17,658 bases of DNA from Gemmatimonadota bacterium (GTDB lineage Bacteria; Gemmatimonadota; Gemmatimonadetes; Gemmatimonadales; Gemmatimonadaceae), in NCBI GenBank assembly GCA_031127185.1, contig JARIET010000027.1, forward strand, positions 1 to 17,658, written 5' to 3'. The position numbers and the translations under genes were made by a program. Positions 1 through 7,829 of the stretch are shown piece by piece. How positions within the stretch are numbered: the stretch's first letter is position 1; every line of letters begins with the position of its first letter. Below the pieces are notes generated by a model that worked only from the letters and a program-made list of their open reading frames with translations, ran no database searches and was not told where the DNA came from.

Positions 1-582
1 CATTGCCTGCTCGGGCGCCATGTAGTGCGGAGTCCCGATCGCAATGCCGGTGCCCGTCAGTCCTGCGGCGCTGCCTGTACTCCCGTCACGCGCAATGCCA
101 AAGTCGGCGAGCAGTGCACGTCCGGTGCGCGCCTCAATCAGCACATTCTCCGGCTTGATATCGCGATGTACCACACCCTTCGCGTGTGCCAGCGACAGTG
201 CATCGCATACTTCGCGCAATATCCTGATCGCATTGTCCTGCGGCATACGCCCGATGCGCTTCAGTTGATCCGCGAGCGTTTCTCCTTCGACAAACCCCAT
301 GACGAAGAACAGCTCGCCGTCCACGTCGCCGAAGGTGTGCAGCGGAACGATGTTCGGGTGCTGCAGCTGCGCGGCCACGCGCGCCTCTCGCCGGAACCGC
401 TCACGCAGCTCGGGCTGATCAGCGGCATCGCGGCGCAGGACTTTGATGGCCACCTGACGATCAAGCACCCGCTCAGTCGCAAGGAGCACCACTCCCATCC
501 CGCCCTCGCCGAGGACGCGACGCAGCTCGTACTGGACCTCGAGGTACTCGCGAAGCCGGGGGGAGAGCGGCCAGGTTGTCAT
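1..582 (-). CDS. Ser/Thr protein kinase, N-terminal part (runs off left edge)
   Basis: Only the first 194 codons are inside the window; the gene continues past base 1. The translation is a Hanks-type (PknB-like) kinase domain that starts almost at the N-terminus. Visible elements are the glycine loop GEGGMG (residues 25-30), the ATP-binding lysine in VAIK (K47), the catalytic loop HRDIKPEN (139-146, D141), the metal-binding DFG (160-162) and the activation-loop end GTPHYMAPEQ (183-192). All key residues of an active kinase are present. The start ATG at 582 places the glycine loop at the usual distance from the N-terminus; no strong ribosome site is seen in front of it. The rest of the protein, probably including a transmembrane helix and a periplasmic region as in many kinases of this type, cannot be seen. 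It is divergent from the SGNH hydrolase gene. Substrate unknown. Confidence 0.93.
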   Translation of the reverse strand, partial: MTTWPLSPRLREYLEVQYELRRVLGEGGMGVVLLATERVLDRQVAIKVLRRDAADQPELRERFRREARVAAQLQHPNIVPLHTFGDVDGELFFVMGFVEGETLADQLKRIGRMPQDNAIRILREVCDALSLAHAKGVVHRDIKPENVLIEARTGRALLADFGIARDGSTGSAAGLTGTGIAIGTPHYMAPEQAM

Positions 583-612
583 GACTTTGTGCGGCGCGTT
601 AGCTGCGGGCCA

Positions 613-634
613 GTGGTTGAACAACGTCAACCAC
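613..634. promoter_or_regulatory. Perfect 8-bp dyad between divergent genes
   Basis: GTGGTTGA (613-620), a 6-base spacer, and TCAACCAC (627-634) form a perfect inverted repeat in the 65-bp gap between the divergent kinase and SGNH hydrolase genes. It ends 13 bases before the hydrolase start. The symmetry and position suit an operator for a dimeric regulator or a hairpin in the hydrolase leader. No regulator is identified. Confidence 0.35.
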
Positions 635-647
635 GCCAGCTTTGGGT

Positions 648-1379
648 ATGCGCATTTCCCTACGCTACGCAGAGTGCCACGGTCCGGCAAGCACAGCGGT
701 ATTAACCCTGGCCGTCATGCTCACAGCCGCGCCGACTGCGAACGCTCAGGCAGCCACTGACTGGGCCAACCTCTCGTACTATCGCGCGGCCAATGACGCA
801 CTGGGCGCCCCAGCCGCGGGCGAGCAGCGCGTCGTGCTCTTCGGCGATTCGATCACGGAAGTCTGGGCACACTTCTTCCCCGCCATGTTCCCCGGAAAGC
901 CGTACATCGGACGCGGGATCAGCGGCCAGACCACTCCGCAGATGCTGCTGCGGTTCCGTCAGGATGTCGTGGCGCTCAAGCCATCGGTCGTGGTGATCCT
1001 GGCCGGCACCAACGACATTGCCGGCAACACCGGCCCGGCGACGATAGACATGATCGTCGACAACATCGTGTCGATGTCGGAGATGGCAAGAGCGAACGGT
1101 ATTCGCGTGGTGCTGGCATCGGTGCTCCCAGTGTCTGATTACCCGTGGAATCGCGGTCTCGAACCGGCTCCGAAGATCCGGGCGCTCAACGACCGCCTCC
1201 GGCGCTATGCGGCCGACTCCCGCATCGTGTATCTCGACTACCACACGCCAATGGTCGACGCCCGTGGTGGCCTGCCCGCCGAGCTGGCGCGAGACGGGGT
1301 GCATCCGACTGAAGCGGGATACCGCCTGATGGCCCCGTTGATGGAACGCGCCATCGCCGAGGCCCTGGCGCGGCGCTGA
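648..1379 (+). CDS. Secreted SGNH/GDSL-family hydrolase (lysophospholipase L1-like)
   Basis: Predicted 243-residue exported esterase or lipase-like hydrolase. The four SGNH blocks are all visible: block I FGDSIT with nucleophile Ser68, block II with Gly in GRGISGQTT (88-96), block III GTND (120-123), and block V DGVHP (216-220) with catalytic Asp216 and His219. A signal peptide spans about residues 1-33: a hydrophobic core near 17-28, then an alanine-rich cleavage region around TANA-QA. I prefer the ATG at 648; a TTG at 642 in the same frame would add two residues and has no better ribosome site. The family acts on carboxyl esters such as lysophospholipids, acetylated sugars or short acyl esters; the substrate cannot be read from sequence. 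It stands alone, divergent from a kinase and convergent with tldE, and its stop codon lies in the loop of a terminator-like hairpin. Confidence 0.92.
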   Translation: MRISLRYAECHGPASTAVLTLAVMLTAAPTANAQAATDWANLSYYRAANDALGAPAAGEQRVVLFGDSITEVWAHFFPAMFPGKPYIGRGISGQTTPQMLLRFRQDVVALKPSVVVILAGTNDIAGNTGPATIDMIVDNIVSMSEMARANGIRVVLASVLPVSDYPWNRGLEPAPKIRALNDRLRRYAADSRIVYLDYHTPMVDARGGLPAELARDGVHPTEAGYRLMAPLMERAIAEALARR

Positions 1380-1393
1380 ACATGCGCCGCGCC
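1367..1393. terminator. GC-rich hairpin at the SGNH hydrolase/tldE convergent junction
   Basis: GGCGCGGCGC (1367-1376), a 7-base loop, and GCGCCGCGCC (1384-1393) form a perfect 10-bp stem. The TGA stop of the hydrolase lies in the loop. There is no T tract on either side, so it is not a textbook intrinsic terminator, but its place between convergent genes suits a bidirectional transcription barrier or mRNA 3' end protection. Confidence 0.5.
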
Positions 1394-1415
1394 GGGCATC
1401 GGTCAACGCCTACCG

Positions 1416-2840
1416 CTACACGGCGTCGGTCACGCTCGCAAAGTTGAAGTCGCTCACCCGCATCGGCGGCGCTGGCGACGCACTCTGGGCCGGGTCCGAC
1501 TTCCCGATCTCCTCGATCGAGTTGAGCATCTGCATCACGCTCTGATTGAACCGGAAGTTCTTCACCGGACGCACTACCCTGCCGTTTTCAATCAGGAACG
1601 TGCCGTCGCGCGTCAACCCCGTCAGCAGCATCGAACGGGGATCGAGCACGTTCGTGTAGAAGAAATGCGTGACCAGAATGCCGCGGCGTGTCTCGGCAAT
1701 GAGCTGATCGAGCGTCTTGGTTCCAGACCGCATGCGGATGCTACCGCCGCCGCCGCCACCGCCGCCGCCGCGCCCCCGACCTCCGCCACCCATCGTGGCG
1801 TTCACGCCCTTTCGCTGCGCCCAGAATCGATCGTATTGCAGTTGCTTGAGCACGCCGTTCTCAATCCAGACGGCGCGGCTCGCCGGAAACCCTTCGGCAT
1901 CGAACGGGTCAGCAAGCACTTCGGGGTCGGCGGGATCCGAATAGAATGTCACGCGCTCGTCAAACACTTTCTGGCCGAGCCGCGTACCGCCGCCGCGCAT
2001 GGCAAAGGCATTCCGGCCCTCTTCCGCTGCGCGAGCATTGAGTGCACCGCCTACCTGGCCCACAAGTTGAGCCGCTGCAGCCGGCTCCAGCACTACGGTA
2101 TAGAACCCCGGCTCCACCGCCAGGGGTGAACGTGACTGCACGGCTTTTTGCGCCGCGCGTCGGCCGAGGTAGAGCGGGTCGAGTCGTTTCCAGTCGCGCG
2201 CGTTGGCGCTGGCCCAACCGGAGCCGGTGCCCTCAGGGGTGCGCGCCGTGTTGCTGAGGCGCACGCTCGATGACGGCTGATAGGCGAACAGGCCTTTGTT
2301 GTTGGCCACAACCGTTGCCCCAGCGTCGGCATCCAGGAATCCGGCGACGAAGAGCGAACCCGGGGAATTGACGCCCTTCCACGCCGCTTCTCCAGCGCCT
2401 ATCAACGAGTTCACAGCCGCCACCCGCTGTTCTGGCGTAAGCCCGGCGGTGGAGTCAAACAGGTTCGTGATCGGCATGTACTGTTGCGGGCCCAGTTCGG
2501 GCATCAACTCGGGGTCTTCGGGCGAGAGACGGGCCAGGCGCTCGGCGAGATCCACCGTGCGACGGAGGCTTTCGTCGTCGAGCACGTTGGTCGTCGCCGA
2601 CGCACGCCGACGACCGATGGTACTCTGGATGGTCACTGACGTGTCGTTCGTATTGCCCGATGTCGTGACCTGTCCGCCGGCAAATCGCGTGTTACCCGTC
2701 CAGCCGCTCGTGATGTTGACCCGAATCGAGTCGGCCTTGGAGAAACTGATGATCCGGTCGGTGAGCCGACGCGCGGCCTCACGCGAGAGGAACTGTGCCG
2801 CGTCCTGCGCGGCTTGCGTGAAGAGCGATTTGGGCGCCAT
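1416..2840 (-). CDS. tldE: TldE/PmbA-family protein (partner of TldD)
   Basis: Predicted 474-residue member of the TldD/PmbA (U62) family, the subunit without the zinc motif. In E. coli, TldE pairs with TldD to form a metalloprotease that degrades unfolded or modified small peptides such as the microcin B17 precursor and CcdA. Family features seen here are a FAGGQ segment (53-57), a central domain ending in [16 protein letters not shown] (316-331), and a C-terminal [16 protein letters not shown] stretch (405-420). No HExxxH is present, as expected for TldE. The start is fixed by a GAGGAG ribosome site 6 bases before the ATG at 2840, which overlaps the TldD stop as TAATG, so translation is probably coupled. 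No signal peptide is visible although its partner has a Tat signal. An unusual glycine tract lies at residues 351-366. Confidence 0.9.
   Translation of the reverse strand: MAPKSLFTQAAQDAAQFLSREAARRLTDRIISFSKADSIRVNITSGWTGNTRFAGGQVTTSGNTNDTSVTIQSTIGRRRASATTNVLDDESLRRTVDLAERLARLSPEDPELMPELGPQQYMPITNLFDSTAGLTPEQRVAAVNSLIGAGEAAWKGVNSPGSLFVAGFLDADAGATVVANNKGLFAYQPSSSVRLSNTARTPEGTGSGWASANARDWKRLDPLYLGRRAAQKAVQSRSPLAVEPGFYTVVLEPAAAAQLVGQVGGALNARAAEEGRNAFAMRGGGTRLGQKVFDERVTFYSDPADPEVLADPFDAEGFPASRAVWIENGVLKQLQYDRFWAQRKGVNATMGGGGRGRGGGGGGGGGSIRMRSGTKTLDQLIAETRRGILVTHFFYTNVLDPRSMLLTGLTRDGTFLIENGRVVRPVKNFRFNQSVMQMLNSIEEIGKSDPAQSASPAPPMRVSDFNFASVTDAV
1743..1790 (-). repeat. Glycine-codon tract inside tldE
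   Basis: A low-complexity GGC/GGT/GGA-type codon run, read on the plus strand as CCG/CCA repeats, encodes residues 351-366 of TldE: almost only glycine with two arginines. It falls in the linker before the last beta-rich part of the domain. Such tracts are prone to slippage, so the length may vary between strains. Confidence 0.75.
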
Positions 2841-4432
2841 TAGACGCTCCTCGCGGTGTTGATGACATCGACCTTCCTGAACCGTGCAGGCGGACACCCG
2901 TGACTCACACCATTGGACTGCGAGGGTTCACCCTTGCCGTCGGAGAAGGACCCGCCAAGCCAGTACGACGACTTACCTCCGATGAGGTCCATCGAATTCC
3001 AGAACACCGGCGTGGAAGCCTGATACGCGACGTCCTTCAGCATCCGCTCGACCTTGCCGCCCTTGATCTCGTAGTACGCCTGACCGGAGAACGAGAAGTT
3101 GTATCGTTGGTGATCGATCGACCACGACCCGCGATTGCGGATCATGATGCCGCGATCGGTGGACGAGATCATGTCGTTGAGCGTGACGTCTTGCGCGTTG
3201 GGCATCAGCGAAATGTTCGGCATCCGCTGGAACTGCACTTTGTCCCACGAGTCGGCATAGGAACAGCCGTGCGAGCGATTCACGCCGGTCAGCGGCGCGA
3301 TCCAGGCCGCCTGCTCGCGCGTAGTCTGGTAGTCCTTGAACATGCCCTTCTCGACGATGTTCCAGGTGTCGGCGGGCACGCCTTCGTCGTCCCAGGCACA
3401 GAGCCCCACGGAGAACGGCTGCGTGCGGTCGCCCTGCACGGTCATGAACTCGGGCCCGTACTTGAGCTTGCCGATCATCTTCTCCGGCGGATTGATGAAA
3501 CTCGTGCCGGCGAAGTTCGCTTCGTAGCCCATCGCGCGGTCCAGCTCCGTGGGATGCCCGATGGACTCGTGAATCGTGAGCCAAAGGTTCGTGGGCTGGA
3601 TGATGAGGTCCCACACGCCCGGGTCCACGCTCTTGGCCGTCAGCTTCTCCACCGCCACCTGCGCCCACTCGGCCGCGTTGCCCGGCATGTTGAGCGATTC
3701 GATGTACTCCCACCCCTCCGAACGCGGCGGCAGTTCCTCGGAGAAGCTCTCCGTGATGCCGGCGTCAGATGCCGTGGCATCAAACGACGCGGCGGATCGT
3801 ACAAATGTCTGCGTGATGAGCGTGCCTTCGGTGGTGGCGAGCGTCTTCACCTCGCGCAGAAGCTGAAGGCCGGACGTGCAGAACCGGATCTTTGGCACCT
3901 TGAGCGCCGCTTCGTTGGTGGCGAACAGCAACGCCACTTTTTCTTCGATGGGCACGTCGATCGGATCTTTCTTGATCGGCGTGATCCAGGTGCCTTTCAC
4001 CGGAGCCACCGGAGCGAGTTCCACCGGCTTGCGCTGTGACCGTTTGGCTGCGCGGGAAAGCCGGACGGCCTCGCGCGCGCAGCGCACAACGCCATCCTTG
4101 GTGACGTTGGCCGTCGCCGCGAAGCCCCAGGCGCCGTCAACCAGCGTGCGGACGCCAATCCCATATGTCTCGGCGTCCGATACGCCCGTGATCTGGCGTT
4201 CGCGCGTGTTCAGCGTCTGGCGACGATAGCGCCCCACGCGCGCATCCGCGTACTGCGCGCCGGCATCGCGTGCAGCGTTGATAGCCTCGACGGCGAGTTC
4301 TTCTGAATAGGCCTCGCCGGGCGCGGCAACAATAAGGCGCGACGGCTGGGCGGTGAGGATGCGGGGCCCAAGTGCCGTGACCGCGGCTGCGGTGGCACTG
4401 GCTTTGACAAAGTCCCTGCGGTTCGGCGACAT
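2840..4432 (-). CDS. tldD: TldD-family metalloprotease with Tat signal peptide
   Basis: Predicted 530-residue catalytic subunit of the TldD/TldE peptidase. The zinc-binding HExxxH motif is seen as HESIGHPTELD, with H288, E289 and H293. The N-terminus carries a twin-arginine motif NRRDFVK (residues 4-10), then an alanine-rich hydrophobic segment to about residue 22 and a likely cleavage near residue 28, so export by the Tat pathway is expected. E. coli TldD is cytoplasmic, so the signal is a departure from the best-studied case. The C-terminal part contains GIMIRNRGSWSID and ends in CPPARFRKVDV, consistent with the family. It overlaps the downstream tldE by one base (TAATG). The start ATG at 4432 is chosen because it places the Tat motif at the N-terminus. 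The substrate is unknown; modified or misfolded envelope peptides are a guess from family role. Confidence 0.9.
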   Translation of the reverse strand: MSPNRRDFVKASATAAAVTALGPRILTAQPSRLIVAAPGEAYSEELAVEAINAARDAGAQYADARVGRYRRQTLNTRERQITGVSDAETYGIGVRTLVDGAWGFAATANVTKDGVVRCAREAVRLSRAAKRSQRKPVELAPVAPVKGTWITPIKKDPIDVPIEEKVALLFATNEAALKVPKIRFCTSGLQLLREVKTLATTEGTLITQTFVRSAASFDATASDAGITESFSEELPPRSEGWEYIESLNMPGNAAEWAQVAVEKLTAKSVDPGVWDLIIQPTNLWLTIHESIGHPTELDRAMGYEANFAGTSFINPPEKMIGKLKYGPEFMTVQGDRTQPFSVGLCAWDDEGVPADTWNIVEKGMFKDYQTTREQAAWIAPLTGVNRSHGCSYADSWDKVQFQRMPNISLMPNAQDVTLNDMISSTDRGIMIRNRGSWSIDHQRYNFSFSGQAYYEIKGGKVERMLKDVAYQASTPVFWNSMDLIGGKSSYWLGGSFSDGKGEPSQSNGVSHGCPPARFRKVDVINTARSV

Positions 4433-4470
4433 CGAGAGGTCCGGGGGAGAGGGTTGCTTAATGTACGGCC

Positions 4471-4481
4471 CAGCCGGGCTG
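4471..4481. promoter_or_regulatory. Short palindrome upstream of tldD
   Basis: CAGCCGGGCTG is a perfect 11-base palindrome with one central base, 39 bases before the tldD start. It lies in the 217-bp divergent region between tldD and the second kinase. It could be an operator or chance in GC-rich DNA. Confidence 0.2.
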
Positions 4482-4548
4482 CGGCGCTGAAGGCGACGCC
4501 AGTCAGGCCGCCGCTCAACTATCGGCGCAACCGCTGGATCAACCCATG

Positions 4549-4606
4549 CTGAGGGCCTGAGTGGAAGGCTGTCCGTCTGGCCTCCTCAGTCCGAAGTTCG
4601 TATGAT
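4549..4606 (+). promoter_or_regulatory. Possible promoter of the kinase operon
   Basis: TATGAT at 4601-4606 matches the sigma-70 -10 consensus at five of six positions and lies 43 bases before the kinase ATG. The -35 position is poor (TGGCCT at 17-base spacing). Just upstream, CTGAGGGCC (4549-4557) and GGCCTCCTCAG (4579-4589) form an imperfect dyad with a two-base bulge, which could bind a regulator. The rest of the 4433-4649 gap shows nothing clear. Confidence 0.3.
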
Positions 4607-4649
4607 TGTGTCGGGCTGAACAGAGTTCGCAACGGAGATTCGGCTGCCA

Positions 4650-6038
4650 ATGACCGATCGTTCTGCCGATGACGGAGGCTCCGCGAATGGACTGCCAGCT
4701 GACGCGCACGGAGCACTAACGTCCGACGAGGAATTTCGCTCCGCAGTTGTTGCCAGGTTCGCGATTGAGCGCGAAATCGGCCGCGGCGGCGCCGGAATCG
4801 TATTTCTCGCCCACGACGTGACCCGCGGCGAGCGCATCGCCTTGAAGACGCTCCGTCCAGAACTCGCGGCCTCGGTGGGCATCGCACGGTTCGCGCAGGA
4901 GGTCGAACTGGGCCGGGCGATGGACCATCCCAATATCGTCCGCATCCTCGACTCGGGTACCGTGGGCGGCCGCCTCTACTGCACCATGCCCTACGTCGAG
5001 GGGAAGACGCTGCGCGCTCACCTGCGTGCGAAGGGCCAGCTATCGGTTGATGAGACCTTCGACATTGCCCGGCAGCTCGCCGCAGCGCTGGACTACGCCC
5101 ACACGCATCCTAGTCAGGTTGTCCATCGCGACCTGAAGCCGGCCAACGTTCTGCTGACCGGCTCACAGGCACTGCTTGCCGACTTCGGAATTGCCCGGGC
5201 GCTGACGACATCGACCGCCGGGCGTCTCACGGAGTCGGGGATAGCGCTCGGAACAGTGGAGTACATGAGTCCCGAGCAGGTTGAAGCGCGGAAGGACGTG
5301 GACCGGCGCGCCGACATCTACGCCCTGGGTTGCGTCGTGTTCGAAATGCTGGCCGGTGAACCACCGTTCACGGGGCCGACGAGTCAATCGGTGCAGGCGC
5401 GTACGCTGCACGAGGCGCCGCGGTCGTTGCGTATTGTGCGGCCCAATGTTTCACGTGCCGCAGATGCCGCGATTGCGCGCGCGCTGGCCAAGGTTCCGGC
5501 CGATCGGTTTGGAACGGCAGGCGAGTTTGTCGCAGCATTGATGGGGCCGGAAGTCCCTGCGGCCCCTGATCGCGCCGCGGGCCAACGGCGAAGGCTTGTA
5601 ACGATCGGCGTGGCTGTTGCGGCGGCCTTCGCCTTGGCCGTGATCGACGCGAGCCGCGCAGACAGCATTTTGCGACGGGCCGGTCTTTTTGGAGCCCTCG
5701 ATCCGCAGCGATACACCCTTGTGCTCCGGGACACGACTGTGGCCACCGCATCGGCCGCCACGGCGTTTCGGGCGGCGTTTGCCCGCTGGCAGGGGATCAC
5801 GGTATCGGACTCCACACTTGTGTTCGCTTCCGCAGGGACCCGGGCGGGTGCCATCGCACGAACCGTGCGATCCGTCGGTGCCTCGCAGTACATCGCGATC
5901 ACGACCGGGCGTCGGAAGCCAAGCGATGGTGCGCGCAGAGCTTCGGTCGGCTCAGTCCGATTCTCTCCTTGCTCAAGCAAGCGGCACATCGTCTTTGACG
6001 GGCGCGAATCTGGCCGCCGTGATGGAAACGATCCTTGA
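4650..6038 (+). CDS. Ser/Thr protein kinase with TM helix; C-terminal region lost to frameshift
   Basis: Hanks-type kinase. Glycine loop GRGGAG (44-49), ATP lysine K66 in ALK, helix-C E84, catalytic HRDLKPAN (159-166, D161), DFG (178-180), and SPEQ (207-210) in the APE position are all present, so the kinase domain should be active. The domain ends near residue 298 with KVPADRFGTAGEF. A short basic stretch QRRR is followed by one membrane helix (about 316-332), then the start of a periplasmic region. From about base 5907 the reading frame loses protein-like character; its last 40 or so codons are arginine- and serine-rich and end at 6038, while a plausible continuation appears in the +1 frame. 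Removing one G from the GGG at 5907-5909 joins the two into a product of about 1051 residues. A GGAGA ribosome site (4634-4638) lies 11 bases before the ATG. It is divergent from tldD. Confidence 0.85.
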   Translation: MTDRSADDGGSANGLPADAHGALTSDEEFRSAVVARFAIEREIGRGGAGIVFLAHDVTRGERIALKTLRPELAASVGIARFAQEVELGRAMDHPNIVRILDSGTVGGRLYCTMPYVEGKTLRAHLRAKGQLSVDETFDIARQLAAALDYAHTHPSQVVHRDLKPANVLLTGSQALLADFGIARALTTSTAGRLTESGIALGTVEYMSPEQVEARKDVDRRADIYALGCVVFEMLAGEPPFTGPTSQSVQARTLHEAPRSLRIVRPNVSRAADAAIARALAKVPADRFGTAGEFVAALMGPEVPAAPDRAAGQRRRLVTIGVAVAAAFALAVIDASRADSILRRAGLFGALDPQRYTLVLRDTTVATASAATAFRAAFARWQGITVSDSTLVFASAGTRAGAIARTVRSVGASQYIAITTGRRKPSDGARRASVGSVRFSPCSSKRHIVFDGRESGRRDGNDP

Positions 6039-7806
6039 TCGCTTGCTCTTCGCGGACGCCCATCCAAGGGACGGTTCATCCGGGAGGCCCGACGCAACCG
6101 TGTTTCCATCGGCGCGCCGAGGCTATCTGCTTGGCAGACGGGCACTCGAGAGGGCAGACTTCGCCGCCGCCTCGCAAGCCTTTGATGCCGCAGCCGCCGC
6201 CGATCCGAACTACACGGAAGCGCTCCTGTGGGGCGCACTGGTCAGGTACTGGTCGCGCAGCCCGGGCAATCCGTGGGACCAGCTGGTCGCGCAAGCCGCA
6301 GCGGCGGCAGCCCGTTCGAGCGTTGGCGTCTCCGACTCCCTGCACCTGGCCGGCCTGCGACATGCCACCGCGCATCGAGACAACGACGCCTGTGCGATCT
6401 GGTCGCAGGCCGCCACGCGATTTCCCGACGATCCACTGCACGCGTACGCGCTCGGCTTTTGCCTGCGATACGATCGTATTGTGCTCCCCACCCGCGCCGG
6501 AAGCTGGCGCTATCGGTCGAGTTACGAACGCGCCATTCGAGCATACGAGCGGGCGTTTCAACTGCGTCCAGGGTTGATCCACGCCCTTGGGCCACGGGCC
6601 CTCAACGATCTGATTGAACTGCTTGGCGTGCGCACAGCCGTCACCCGCACCGGGGTTGGCCTTTCGCCCGACACGATTCGTTTCAGGAGTTTTCCGGGCT
6701 GGGCTGGTGACACCCTCGCGTTCGTACCGCTCCCTGCTGCGACAACACTCGGCGGCGCCGCTCCTGAACGGCTGGTAACAGCCATCCAGCGGCAACGCGA
6801 ACGGCTGCTCCTCATCGCGCGCCTGTGGCGTACCGAGTATCCCGCACGCGCCGACGCAGCTGAAGCTCTTGCCGTCTCCATGGATCTATTGGGGTTGGCG
6901 GGAGTCCTGGACACGCTGCGTACTGCGCGGGCACTCGTCGAGCCTTATGACGCGGCGGAAGCGGTGCGACTGGCGGCCGTCGAAGTGATGGTGCGCGTGA
7001 AATACTCGCTCCCGGATGACTTGCCTGGCCTGGACCGAGCCGGCCGACTCGCCGACTCGTTGCTGCTCAACGAGTCCTCGCGCGCGCCCGCGGGCTCGCT
7101 CGCAACGATCGCGGCATTGCGCGGGCGTGGCGCTCAGGCGGCGCGGTTCGCTATTGCAGCCGCCTCGGCGGGCGCACCGTCAGCGGTAAACGCGACAGGC
7201 CCGGCGCTCGTGGCGTATGCCGCCGTCGGCGCGCCGTTGGACTCGCTGCGGCGCATCGAGGATCGCCTTGAACAGGACATTCGCGCACTACCCGCGGCTG
7301 AACAAATATCGCCGCGGGACAACTATCTCCACCGCGCCGCTGCGCTCGCGTTCCCCGAGTACGGCATGCGCGTGCTTCGCGAACCGCCCAGCGGACGGCC
7401 TACCGCGAGCTCCATGACTGCGGCTGCGGTTCGCGGCGACACCGTCGGCGTTCGGGCGATGATCCGCGACGTCACCCGCACGCGCTCCATGCTTCGCCCG
7501 ATCGACGTTGGTATCGACGCCCTCTTGATCGAAGCGTCGGCTCTGTCGGCCGTTGGTGATCGCACTGGAGCTGTAGCGCACCTGGACCCGCACCTTTCAT
7601 CAATTCGCCTGGCAGTTCTCGGAGACCTCACGTCGGTGCCACGCGCAGCGGCGCTCGTTCGCGCAACTGCCCTGCGCGCTGAACTCGCGGCCGCGCTAGG
7701 AGACGCGGCTCTTGCACGCCGATGGGCCCGAGCCGCAAAGGCGCTGTGGAGCGGCGCGGATTCGACGAACTCCCTTCCCGCACGAATGAGTGCGCTTGCC
7801 CGTTAA
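5926..7806 (+). CDS. TPR-like C-terminal region of the kinase, in the +1 frame
   Basis: About 626 residues, alanine-rich and helical, with TPR-like helical pairs (for example residues 65-110: two helices ending in the repeat-like ADPNYTEALLWGAL). It looks like the periplasmic repeat region that follows the membrane helix in many large bacterial kinases, and it resumes exactly where the upstream kinase frame degrades. It has no signal peptide of its own, which argues that it was once translated as one chain with the kinase. The start given is the first ATG after the switch, with a weak GGAAG site (5914-5918) seven bases upstream, so independent or reinitiated translation cannot be excluded. 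The frame is open further upstream to 5689, but that part is proline- and arginine-rich and is a shadow of the kinase frame. TPR assignment is by eye; function is protein binding at most. Confidence 0.72.
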   Translation: MVRAELRSAQSDSLLAQASGTSSLTGANLAAVMETILDRLLFADAHPRDGSSGRPDATVFPSARRGYLLGRRALERADFAAASQAFDAAAAADPNYTEALLWGALVRYWSRSPGNPWDQLVAQAAAAAARSSVGVSDSLHLAGLRHATAHRDNDACAIWSQAATRFPDDPLHAYALGFCLRYDRIVLPTRAGSWRYRSSYERAIRAYERAFQLRPGLIHALGPRALNDLIELLGVRTAVTRTGVGLSPDTIRFRSFPGWAGDTLAFVPLPAATTLGGAAPERLVTAIQRQRERLLLIARLWRTEYPARADAAEALAVSMDLLGLAGVLDTLRTARALVEPYDAAEAVRLAAVEVMVRVKYSLPDDLPGLDRAGRLADSLLLNESSRAPAGSLATIAALRGRGAQAARFAIAAASAGAPSAVNATGPALVAYAAVGAPLDSLRRIEDRLEQDIRALPAAEQISPRDNYLHRAAALAFPEYGMRVLREPPSGRPTASSMTAAAVRGDTVGVRAMIRDVTRTRSMLRPIDVGIDALLIEASALSAVGDRTGAVAHLDPHLSSIRLAVLGDLTSVPRAAALVRATALRAELAAALGDAALARRWARAAKALWSGADSTNSLPARMSALAR

Positions 7807-7829
7807 CCCGCTTCACTATGGAGACGCGT

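Noticed and set aside
642..647. TTG start for the SGNH hydrolase
   Set aside because: It adds only two residues to a signal peptide that already starts well at the ATG 648, with no better ribosome site.
2900..4039. Long plus-strand open frame of 379 codons opposite tldD
   Set aside because: It is an antisense shadow: arginine/histidine-rich, with no domain pattern, fully covered by a well-supported TldD on the other strand.
5689..5925. Upstream extension of the TPR-like frame
   Set aside because: Its translation is proline/arginine-rich and low in hydrophobic residues, while the kinase frame at the same place is protein-like; it is read only because no stop occurs.
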